Origin: Diabrotica undecimpunctata
Lineage: Eukaryota > Arthropoda > Insecta > Coleoptera > Chrysomelidae
Direction of reading: 5' to 3'
NCBI RefSeq assembly: GCF_040954645.1
Contig: NC_092812.1
Location: 744,001-808,000, forward strand
Length of the DNA: 64,000 nucleotides
Part shown: positions 56,385 to 64,000 of the stretch, piece by piece
How positions within the stretch are numbered: the first letter of the stretch is position 1
Layout of the letters: each line of letters opens with the position of its first letter
Made by a program: the position numbers and the translations under genes
The notes under the pieces: model-generated
The model's database searches: none
The model's input: only the letters and a program-made list of their open reading frames with translations
What the model was told of the DNA's origin: nothing

Positions 56385-58934
56385 TTGGCGGGGACAAAAA
56401 CAGTAACGAAAAGAAACAACATGTCGACCACAAGGAGTCAAAGCAAAATGCAAGAAAGGAAGGAGGATAACAGAGAAGAGGAAACAATTGTTGAAGAAGG
56501 ATCGGATAATGAAGGAAATGTTACAATAGTTGAGAAGAAAAAAGAATTATCAGGAATAGAGAAAATATTACAACTAATGCAATTACAGACACAACAAATA
56601 CAAGAGAATCAAAGGGAAACAAAACAAACAATGGCAGAAACAAAACAAACAATGAATGAAACATCACTAAAAATGGATAGAAATCAACAAGAAACAAAAC
56701 AAACAATGGAAGAAAACCAACGGGAAACAAGGCAAGCAATAGAACTAAATAACAGAAATATAGAGCAGCGTCTGGAAAACTATGAACAGGAAATTAAAGG
56801 ATGTGTTGAGGGGATAAAGAAAGAACTGATACAACAGATAGAAGAAATAACCCTAAAGAATGCAAAACAAGAGACAGAGATTAAAGATATCCAAAATACA
56901 ATGAAGGAGATACAAAATTGCCAGAGAAAGGAACTAGAGATGCAGAGAGAAGAAAAAGAAACTAAAATGAAGGATATTAAGACTGTCCAGAAAAAGGAAT
57001 TAGAAAAATTAGAAACAAAATTTGAAAACGTTTTACAAGAAGACATGCGAGAAATAGAAAGAAAAATGGAGGAAATTAAAAAGGAACAAAATTCAGGGGA
57101 AAGAAGGGAAATGGTCATCCATGGAACAAGCGAGGCGAAAATACAATTTGGCGGGGATATTCGGAAAACACACCCAGTACCGTTTGTTAAAAATTTGAAA
57201 ACCAAATTACAACGTATTAGATATTTTGACGATTGCAAAGAAACAATTAGAAACCATTTGAAAGAAGGAGCAGCGTTATGGTATGAAAGCAAGGAAGATG
57301 AGTTTGAAAATTGGACAGATTTTGAAAATAAATTTCTCAACTATTTCTGGGGGAAAAATAAACAGAGAGAAATCAACCAAGAGCTACAGAATGGAAAATA
57401 TCACGAAAAAATGGGAATATCTGAAGAAAGATATGCTTTGCAGATATATAACAATTCAAAATATCTAGAATACAAATATTCTACCGAACAGCTGGTAGAA
57501 ATGATCAGCAGACATTTTGAGGAAACGTTGGAAGATCACGTGATTTTGAGAAACTATCAAGATATTGATAGTTTGTGCCAATTCCTTCAATTAAAAGAAG
57601 CGAAAAGAAAAGAAATGAGAAATAGAAGACAACATGACCAATATAATGGAGCGGAAAGAAGGTATTCATCAAATTATGACCAGAGAAACCGACATCCCAG
57701 ATCAACAAACGAATATAGGCCGAGAAATTACAATAATTACAATAGACAACAAAATTACGATAACAGGAATGACACACAACAGAGAACATATGAAAATCAC
57801 AACAGGAATAGAGATGCACAAAATCCTCCGAATAGGAATACTAACGAACAAAGGGACGATAGAAATAACCAGAGCTTCCAACAACAAAATAGAAGGGAGA
57901 TGAATCATGTAGCAATAGGAAACGACAGACAAATTTCTAATTCTAATCTAATATTTTTAGATGCATTTATAAAACATAAAGCGATTAAAATTGTGATTGA
58001 TTCTGGATCGGAGATATCGCTAATCAATAAAAAACTAGTAAAAGAATTAAATTTGGACAGATTTGTGTATAAGATTCCTAGGGTTGATTTAGTGGGTGCA
58101 AACAATAAAAATTTGACGACAGTAAACGAAGGCTTGGGAGTACAGATAAGAGTGGGAAACAAATTCCATATTATGAAATGTGTGGTGATTGAAGATTTAA
58201 ATCATGATATGATAGCGGGAATTGATGAATTGAGGAAAAAAGATATCACCATAAATTTTTCGGAAAATAAACTGGAAATCAGAGCAGAACCAGACAACAC
58301 AGGAGAAGAAAAGCAAACAGATAGGAAAACAAATTCTGGAAGGATCAATGCACAGGAAAAACGCAAAGAAATCGATATGACTGTAGAGGATAAACCGAAA
58401 GTACAAGAACAAGATCTAACAGAAAAGAAAAAGAGAAGGAAGAAAAAGAAGAAGAGTTCGAAAAGAAAGCAGGAAAATAAGATGGAGACCAGAGAAAAAC
58501 AGGAAATAGAAGGTACAGAAGAATTGGTGGCAACCGACGATAAAACAGAATGGAAGCAGGAAGAAAAAGAAGGCATCATCAGAGAAATGAAAGGAATAGA
58601 AACATGGTGCTCGGAATACCAAAGGGAATTAGAGGATAAAAAGAAAACAGAAGAAAAAATGGCACTGATGGACGAGAATCCAGAATTTTGTGAAGAAGTA
58701 TTATGGACAGTGAACACATGTGAACAAAAGGTGGATGAAAGAAAAATAAATTGTGGAAAAAACATGGAGAAGGAAATAGAGAAGATTTTAGGAAACCATG
58801 TAGATTTTGTTAATAAAGTAAATCAAGTGGTTAAAAATTATGAACTTTCTTTTAAGGGAAAATACTTGGAAAAATTTAAAACGAAAATATATCCAATCCC
58901 GTATAGAGACAGGAAATATACGGGGTATTTTTAA
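56385..58934 (+). CDS. Gag-protease polyprotein, 849 aa, intact
   Basis: The first in-frame start codon reported is at 56385; ATG 56421 (MSTTRSQSKMQERKED) may be the real one. Residues about 60-250 form a long coiled coil with repeated KQTMAETKQTM/NQQETKQTMEENQ units. A Gag core follows (YFDDCKETIRNHLKEGAALW, FENKFLNYFWGKNKQREI), then an Arg/Asn/Gln-rich region without CCHC (about 420-520). A retropepsin reads IKIVIDSGSEISLINKKLV (DSG active site) with MIAGIDELRK, the second conserved box. The last ~210 residues are Lys/Glu-rich with a KKKRRKKKKKSSKRK patch and a Gypsy-like linker; the ORF then stops where RT would normally start. No frameshift or stop interrupts it. Confidence 0.9.
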   Translation: MAGTKTVTKRNNMSTTRSQSKMQERKEDNREEETIVEEGSDNEGNVTIVEKKKELSGIEKILQLMQLQTQQIQENQRETKQTMAETKQTMNETSLKMDRNQQETKQTMEENQRETRQAIELNNRNIEQRLENYEQEIKGCVEGIKKELIQQIEEITLKNAKQETEIKDIQNTMKEIQNCQRKELEMQREEKETKMKDIKTVQKKELEKLETKFENVLQEDMREIERKMEEIKKEQNSGERREMVIHGTSEAKIQFGGDIRKTHPVPFVKNLKTKLQRIRYFDDCKETIRNHLKEGAALWYESKEDEFENWTDFENKFLNYFWGKNKQREINQELQNGKYHEKMGISEERYALQIYNNSKYLEYKYSTEQLVEMISRHFEETLEDHVILRNYQDIDSLCQFLQLKEAKRKEMRNRRQHDQYNGAERRYSSNYDQRNRHPRSTNEYRPRNYNNYNRQQNYDNRNDTQQRTYENHNRNRDAQNPPNRNTNEQRDDRNNQSFQQQNRREMNHVAIGNDRQISNSNLIFLDAFIKHKAIKIVIDSGSEISLINKKLVKELNLDRFVYKIPRVDLVGANNKNLTTVNEGLGVQIRVGNKFHIMKCVVIEDLNHDMIAGIDELRKKDITINFSENKLEIRAEPDNTGEEKQTDRKTNSGRINAQEKRKEIDMTVEDKPKVQEQDLTEKKKRRKKKKKSSKRKQENKMETREKQEIEGTEELVATDDKTEWKQEEKEGIIREMKGIETWCSEYQRELEDKKKTEEKMALMDENPEFCEEVLWTVNTCEQKVDERKINCGKNMEKEIEKILGNHVDFVNKVNQVVKNYELSFKGKYLEKFKTKIYPIPYRDRKYTGYF

Positions 58935-59046
58935 CATTCACGACATCTATCAATATCATGAATAGATTTTAACAACATAGTGAAATAATTTGATCCTAGA
59001 AAACTTTTGTCATTTTTAAAATTTAACAAAGAGTTTTCGGCAGATC

Positions 59047-59060
59047 AAATGGCGGGGATT
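59047..59060 (+). promoter_or_regulatory. Polypurine tract of the Gag-protease element
   Basis: AAATGGCGGGGATT directly precedes LTR 2, the expected plus-strand primer position. The run contains pyrimidine interruptions, so the exact primer is unclear. Confidence 0.6.
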
Positions 59061-60464
59061 TGTTATGATATGTAAAATCGAGAAAAATATTGGTTTGTTT
59101 AAAAATATTTCAAAATTCAATAACATTAAAATAATTCAGATAAGTAGGATAATATCCAACAAACATTTCGAAGAAGGAGAGTTATTAATTTCTTGAATTA
59201 CCTGTACTAAACAAAATGTAAGCTTTGCATAAATTATTTCTTTGTTATACTTGAGTGACCCGCATAATTTTAAGTGAAAACAAAAAGACAATTGAACGGG
59301 GTTTTCCAAAATACATTAATGCAGTGATTAGAGACAAATAGAAGAGATTTTAGAAAGAGGTTTTTTGTTAGTTTTTAAGAATTATAGAAAATATTATTTG
59401 TAAATAAGTTTTAGGAAATTTTATAATTATAGGTAAAAATTTGTTTGTTATCGAAATGAAAAAATGGGGGAATTGTGACGAGTTTTGATTGGCGGAGATT
59501 GAAAAAGGTGGGATAGATATGTAGGAGTGAGAGTTTGGCTAGATTTAGGAGAGAAAAAAGATAGGCAGTTGGTTTTCCAAATCTGTAAGAGGAACAGTGA
59601 TTGTTCTCTGGCGGTTCCTGAAATGTAGCAAGCAGTAGTGTTGAATGTTAGTGAGTTTTTGTGGAGTTAGTGTATCTGACAGAAGCTGAAGCAAAAAAAT
59701 ATTGTAAGTCATATTTCTCTACTTATATTCCAAGAGTCACTGTTCAGGCCAACGAGAGATTCAGTTTATCGTAAAGAGAAGATATTCCAAGAGTCATTTT
59801 TCACTTGGGCCAACGAGAGATTCAGTTTATCGAGAGGAGAAAGGCTATCATAATTTGAATGATTTGTGCTTTTGAAGGAGATCATTAAGGACGATATACT
59901 TGCAACAATCTGTGTGAGATTGCTGATTACATAGGGAGCGGTTGAGAGGAGATAATATAGTCTACAAGGAACAAGGATTTGGACCACTCATCATCAGAGA
60001 GAGATATTTTGTTTTCTGCAGTTTTTTCTTTTATTGATAACACAATTTTTACATTTAATTTAGAAAGGATATAAATATTTTGATTAGGAGAGTTAGAATA
60101 GTTCGGAATTTTGAGATTTCAATTAATATTGTTTGTACCATAAATTTTGATTGTTCACGTACGGAGAACAAAATTTTGAGAATCCTTATATGAGATTTGT
60201 TTATTGAAAACTTTTGAGTGTGAATTATTTCATTATTTTTATTTCAATATATAGTGTTAGATCATATGTGTTTTTTATTATTCCGGTATTCTCTGGACCT
60301 TACCTTTCACATGTAATAGCATAGATATTGAAGCACGAATGTAACCCTGAGATAAAAGAATTAAAAATTGTGATAGAGTCATAATCATATCATTTAAATA
60401 ATTTTAATTAATCAAAAAAATTAATTAGCTAATTATTGCTTGGCGCACCAAGACTTTAAATATC

Positions 60465-60470
<6 letters not shown>
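59061..60470 (+). repeat. 3' LTR of the Gag-protease element
   Basis: Direct copy of 54609-56017. Most differences cluster around 59510-59580 (versus 55060-55135); outside this only scattered substitutions are visible. The clustered differences could reflect gene conversion or template switching. Confidence 0.93.

Positions 60471-60515
<45 letters not shown>
60471..60515. repeat. (TA)n microsatellite, right part
   Basis: Continuation of the tract at 54510-54608 on the other side of the LTR element. Confidence 0.93.
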
Positions 60516-60720
60516 GTAGAGACTCACTAATCAGGCATTATTAAAAACATTACAACAAAAAATAATATAATATCTTTTATTATAATTTTCTTTACTTGCC
60601 TTGAATCCTCTTTCTGTTAAATTTTGAAACCAATCAGCAATACGTTGATTATCTTCAGGATCATATTCTGTTTCTTGTGATATAGCAATGATGCAATAAG
60701 TAAATGATTTGACAATTGAC
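60516..60720 (-). other. Possible pogo/Tigger-like end with coding scrap
   Basis: AGTAGAGACTCACTAATCAG at 60516 resembles the terminal repeats of pogo/Tigger-type elements and abuts TA. On the minus strand ISQETEYDPEDNQRIADWFQ and NLTERGFKASKENYN read like genuine protein, but I do not recognise the family. The scrap ends at the hAT-type insertion at 60721. Confidence 0.3.
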
Positions 60721-61017
60721 CTGTGGCGCACCCAGGGGGGGGTTTTGGGGGTTAACCCCCCCCCCCCCCCAGGACATATGAAGTAAACAATATATAAAGA
60801 ATAGTAGGAAAATGTACCTTGTATTCACACATAATAGAAAAAATCCAAAACTGCTGATTGAATAATTAAATTACCACTTTAAATATGTAGAACACAATAA
60901 TTATTGCATTACTATATAAATACACAATAATTAATACACAATAATTAATAAAGTTTTTCATTATATTTAGATATCGATACCTAATATTAGGCTTATGAGA
61001 AAGTAGACAGAACGAGT

Positions 61018-61555
61018 CTGTTACGAGTAGCATGCGCCTACATTACTGTATCTGCGGCGGCCTTGTGGACTATCACGGGTTGTGTTCCTCTGCATGTGTT
61101 AGCAGTAGAAAAGACACATCTCTATGGGAGAAGAAAGCATTTGACAACAGCTATAAAAAAAAGAAGAAAGGGAAAGATCAATGGAAGGATGGCAATAAGA
61201 GTGGAACAACAAGGAAGATGTTGCTCAGTGGACAAAGATGCTCATCCCGAGCCTAAGGAACTGGGTAGAGTGTCTGTTTTAGGGCGTATCTTCATAGGTT
61301 CAGAAAGACAGATACAGATAAATGCCTATACTGCAAATATTCCGACATTGTTACTCACACAATGCTGGAGTGTAATATATGTACAGTGGAGAGAAACAGA
61401 ATGTATAAAGAAATAGGTATGAACCCTGTGACTGTAAGAGAGATGATCGTGAAGATGACGGGAAATACAGAGGGATGTAATAGTGTTCACAATTACATCC
61501 GAGCAGTCATTAAAAAGAAAGAAGAAGAAGAGAAACACCAACCGAGCTAATGGCA
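61018..61555 (+). pseudogene. LINE C-terminal fragment with CCHC zinc knuckle, copy 2
   Basis: Homologous to 10980-11515. Here the end of the frame (61362-61550) is open: MLECNICTVERNRMYKEIG, NPVTVREMIVKMTGNTEGC, then a Lys/Glu tail. Just upstream, in a shifted frame, CLYCKYSDIVTHTMLEC-like sequence completes a C-x2-C-x7-H-x4-C knuckle typical of R1/I-type LINE C-termini. Earlier parts change frame at 61160-61300. Identity with copy 1 is high (roughly 95% by eye). Confidence 0.75.
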
Positions 61556-62880
61556 GAGATAAGATCTAATTACTATTTTAATGGGAATAAGTCGCAATTG
61601 AAGGTTAAAATAAGTTTATTGACGTTTGAATTTTTGATCTTTGATCTTGCACTGATAATTTGTTTATACTCCAACAATTAATAGAAAAAGGAATAGCGGT
61701 TAGTACCGAAGTACATCTAGCCTTCACCGACCTAGAAAAGGCGTATGATACAGTTCCAAGACTTAAATTGTGGCCAAGCTTTACGACAACTCGAGTGTAG
61801 TCCATACCTTTTAGGAATAATCACAGAAGTCTACAGGGATAGCCCTACCTAACTAAAAATCGAAAATAGACTATAAAAATAACTAAAGAACTAAAATAAG
61901 GATGCAGTATGTCACCCTTACTGTTTAATTTATATATTGAGGCAGCCCTCCAAAATTGGAGAAACCCCTGCCAGGGAATGGGAATCCCCATAGAAAATTA
62001 CATACTGTTCTCCCTGAACTTTGCGTATGACCAAGTCATCCTAGCTCAAGATTCTTATGATCTAGAATTTATGATAAAGCGTCTATAGAGAGAATATTTA
62101 AAATGGGGGTTACAAGTCAGCATGAAGAAAACAGAATATTTACTTAGTTATCAATTCAGATGCAAGGTTTGAAGCGTTGATAGACGAAGATGTGGAAATC
62201 AAACAAGTGGAAAATTTTAAATATTAAGGTACACTCATTGCTAAGAACGGCTTGGAAGAAACCGAAATTAAACACGAATTAATCAGGGACGTAAAATTTT
62301 AGGATGTCTGAACTCCTTATGGTGGGATCATAACATTTCCAAAAGGAACAAAAAAAGAATTATGGCAAACCATGGTTGAATCAGTTCTTTGTTATGGCTC
62401 TGAATTATGGACAATTATGCAGACCTGAAGAGAAGATTGTTGGCAGTTGAAATGGATTATTTGAGAAGAAGTGCTAGAACATCAAGGCAGGAAAGGAAGA
62501 CCAACGAATCTATAAGAAATAACATGAATGCTACAGAAACGGTCATTGACAGAATAGAAGGAAGAGGTTCAAAATGGTTTGGACATCTATTGAGAATGCC
62601 TAACGAAGTTGGCCCCAAAAACTTTACAAATGGAAGCCCCCTGGAAGAAGAAAAAGAGGGAGACCTCGACGCTCATGGAATGAAAGAATTAGAAGAGCGA
62701 TGGAATCGAGAGGTTTGGAGGAGAAGCATGCTTTGGACTGGGAGGATTGGCGGAGGAGAACGGGAGTACGGCAATAGCCGTCTCCAAAATGTATTGTATT
62801 TACAAGTTGGATTAATGTCAAACGTCAATAACCTTATTTTAACCTTCAATTGTGGCTTATTCCCATTAAAATAGTGATTA
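61556..62880 (+). pseudogene. LINE reverse-transcriptase fragment, copy 2, between 60-bp inverted repeats
   Basis: RT relics HLAFTDLEKAYDTVPRLKLW (about 61710-61770), MSPLLFNLYIEAALQNW (61908-61960) and a decayed FADD box (FAYDQ, about 62020), then an open 155-codon stretch at 62407-62874 with EMDYLRRSARTSRQERKTNE, ETVIDRIEGRGSKWFGHLLR and WRRSMLWTGRIGG, the usual LINE C-terminus. The block ACTATTTTAATGGGAATAAG...GACGTTT at 61567-61627 returns inverted at 62820-62880. Copy 1 lacks the right part. Loss of catalytic Asp and stops show it is dead. Confidence 0.85.
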
Positions 62881-63060
62881 CTTTACAATCCCACAAGAAA
62901 ATAGCTTCAGAACAATAGATAAGATCTAGATACGAGAAGAGAGTGTCCCAAAAATGTCGTCAGCCTTACAGTGGCCACCCCACTTTTACCAGAGTACGGT
63001 ACGTGCGACAGTCAACTGCGCACAAGTAAGAGAGGGTGGTTTTAGTTGGTAGGCAGGATA
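62881..63060. other. hAT-type element interior, non-coding
   Basis: No gene or repeat recognised between the LINE fragment and the right subterminal C-run. Confidence 0.5.
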
Positions 63061-63141
63061 ATAGATAGCAGATAGAGGTAGCATAAAAAAATTTCAAAAC
63101 CCCCCCCTAAGACAAATTCTGGGTGCGCCACTGCAATTGAC

Positions 63142-63690
63142 TACTAATATGTTCCTTTTTACTAACGCTAACGAAGCGTCTGGTATATGGATCGGTCATT
63201 AGTTCCACTACTAAGACGTTTGGATGTCTGCTAAGTGTAGGGCATAGTTTTGGGATGTACCATGGAGCATTGGCAATCATGCGCAACACTTTGAACTGGA
63301 ATCTTTCTAATATTTCGTTGTTGGACTTAGAAACTGAACCCCAGAGTTGTGTTCCATAACTCCAAACACGCTTTATGATTATCTTGTATATTATAAGCTT
63401 ATTTTTCAGTGACAACGTTGATATACAGGCCATGAGCCAGTATATTTTGCTGAGTGTGAGTCCCAGTTGCTTCCTTTTTGTGAAGATATGTTTTTCCATG
63501 TAAATGTTTTGTCCAAATGCATATCTAGGTATTTGGCATCTTCTTTTTGGGGAAGTTGCTAATTGTTAAGGATTACTAGTGGGCAGTTGTCTCTGCATTT
63601 ATGAATGTAACGTGATGGTCCATTTCTTTAGCCACTGTTGGATATCATTTAACATTCTCTGGAGTCAATGTAAAGCGATGATTGGATTGG
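63142..63690 (-). pseudogene. Jockey-clade LINE RT C-terminal fragment
   Basis: The open piece 63499-63142 reads LTLSKIYWLMACISTLSLKN, KLIIYKIIIKRVWSYGTQLWG, NNEILERFQFKVLRMIANAP and WYIPKLCPTLSRHPNVL, colinear with the C-terminus of the intact ORF2 at 37030-39684 but a different family. Frame-broken RT thumb sequence (FINAETTAH, LTISNFPKKKMPN) extends right to about 63690. The hAT-type element inserted right at its left end. Confidence 0.88.
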
Positions 63691-64000
63691 AATGTGTGTT
63701 TAGGCCATCATATTGTTTAAGTTAATTTCATGCATTTTTTTCGATGCGCCAACGTAGCAGTGTCTGCAGATATAATATGTGTTGAATGCGAAGATTAAGA
63801 AGAATCACGAAAGGAATAGCAGCGCTGAAGCATACACAAGATACGAGACCGGCGATCCTGCGCCGTGCGAGGCGAAACATAATATTATATACATTAGCGG
63901 GACGGACGCCAAACGTCATATATTCATGTATTTATTTATATTTTTTTGTGTTAATTCAAAATAAAGTCTTTCACACCAAGTTTTGACTATTTACCAACGG
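63691..64000. other. Window end, no feature recognised
   Basis: Several overlapping short frames of 61-66 codons on both strands, none with a motif. A locally GC-richer patch lies at 63845-63915. Confidence 0.5.

Larger units (their letters stand above)
60721..63133. mobile_element. Non-autonomous hAT-type element, 2.4 kb, TSD CAATTGAC
   Basis: Left end CTGTGGCGCACCCAG and inverted right end CAGTGGCGCACCCAG match in 14 of 15 positions, each followed by a G-run (GGGGGGGGTTTTG). The 8-bp target CAATTGAC flanks it at 60713-60720 and 63134-63141, as in hAT elements. No hAT transposase is present. The interior is dominated by composite LINE unit copy 2. The left subterminal region is a G/C homopolymer palindrome (60735-60769). 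Confidence 0.9.

Noticed and set aside
56521..58765. Minus-strand and alternative-frame ORFs inside the Gag-protease gene
   Set aside because: Shadows of a biased A-rich coding frame, rich in Phe/Ser/Leu, with no motif.

Overview
The window is AT-rich, intron-capable, repeat-dominated DNA from an insect-like arthropod genome. I base this on the mix of Jockey/I-type LINEs, Gypsy (errantivirus-like), Copia and BEL/Pao elements, THAP and hAT DNA transposons, GT/AG splice sites in transposon genes, many (TA)n tracts and a short TTAGG-type telomeric repeat. No ordinary host gene, rRNA or tRNA gene, or CRISPR array is recognisable. Almost everything I can support is a mobile element or a fragment of one, often nested.

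Layout. 1-9.5 kb: a near-perfect 2.2 kb palindrome, a decayed third copy of its arm, a single intact 1231-aa protein-primed family B DNA polymerase gene, then about eight ~152-bp tandem repeats. 9.5-13 kb: non-coding DNA, a composite LINE unit (copy 1) and a broken zinc-finger exon pair. 13.1-16.1 kb: a decayed LINE (copy 1) split by a solo LTR with a target-site duplication (TSD). 16.7-19.1 kb: a decayed Gypsy 5' end and BEL/Pao integrase remnants on the minus strand. 19.1-22.1 kb: mostly empty, with a SINE-like block and a 168-bp tandem duplication. 22.1-30.7 kb: a minus-strand Gypsy element split by a Copia element and a 5'-truncated LINE with a 13-bp TSD. 30.8-34 kb: a small MITE split by a THAP-domain DNA transposon, whose intron holds two TTAA-flanked MITEs in inverted orientation.

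35.0-54.4 kb: LINE copy 2, split by a 15.5 kb terminal-inverted-repeat (TIR) transposon (35899-51414, TSD ATAT) that carries a decayed two-exon gene with an 'FADGCGGQNKN'-type core. Inside it sits a complete 11.8 kb errantivirus-like Gypsy (36021-47854, TSD CTGC) with gag, pol and env. That Gypsy is in turn hit by a Jockey LINE with an intact 884-aa ORF2 (inserted in its LTR) and by a 459-bp MITE (inserted in its RNase H). 54.6-60.5 kb: a young LTR element with two 1.4-kb LTRs encoding only an 849-aa Gag-protease protein, inserted into a (TA)n tract. 60.7-63.1 kb: a non-autonomous hAT-type element with an 8-bp TSD, carrying copy 2 of the composite LINE unit and itself inserted near a minus-strand LINE 3' fragment.

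The most notable candidates are (i) the 15.5 kb TIR element, because a paralogous empty site inside the same window shows its exact insertion point and supports the decayed gene as its transposase; (ii) the lone polymerase beside a giant palindrome and satellite; (iii) the Gag-protease-only LTR element; and (iv) the THAP element with a dense ACGTCC array at its ends. Family names rest on motif recognition by eye; no database search was possible.
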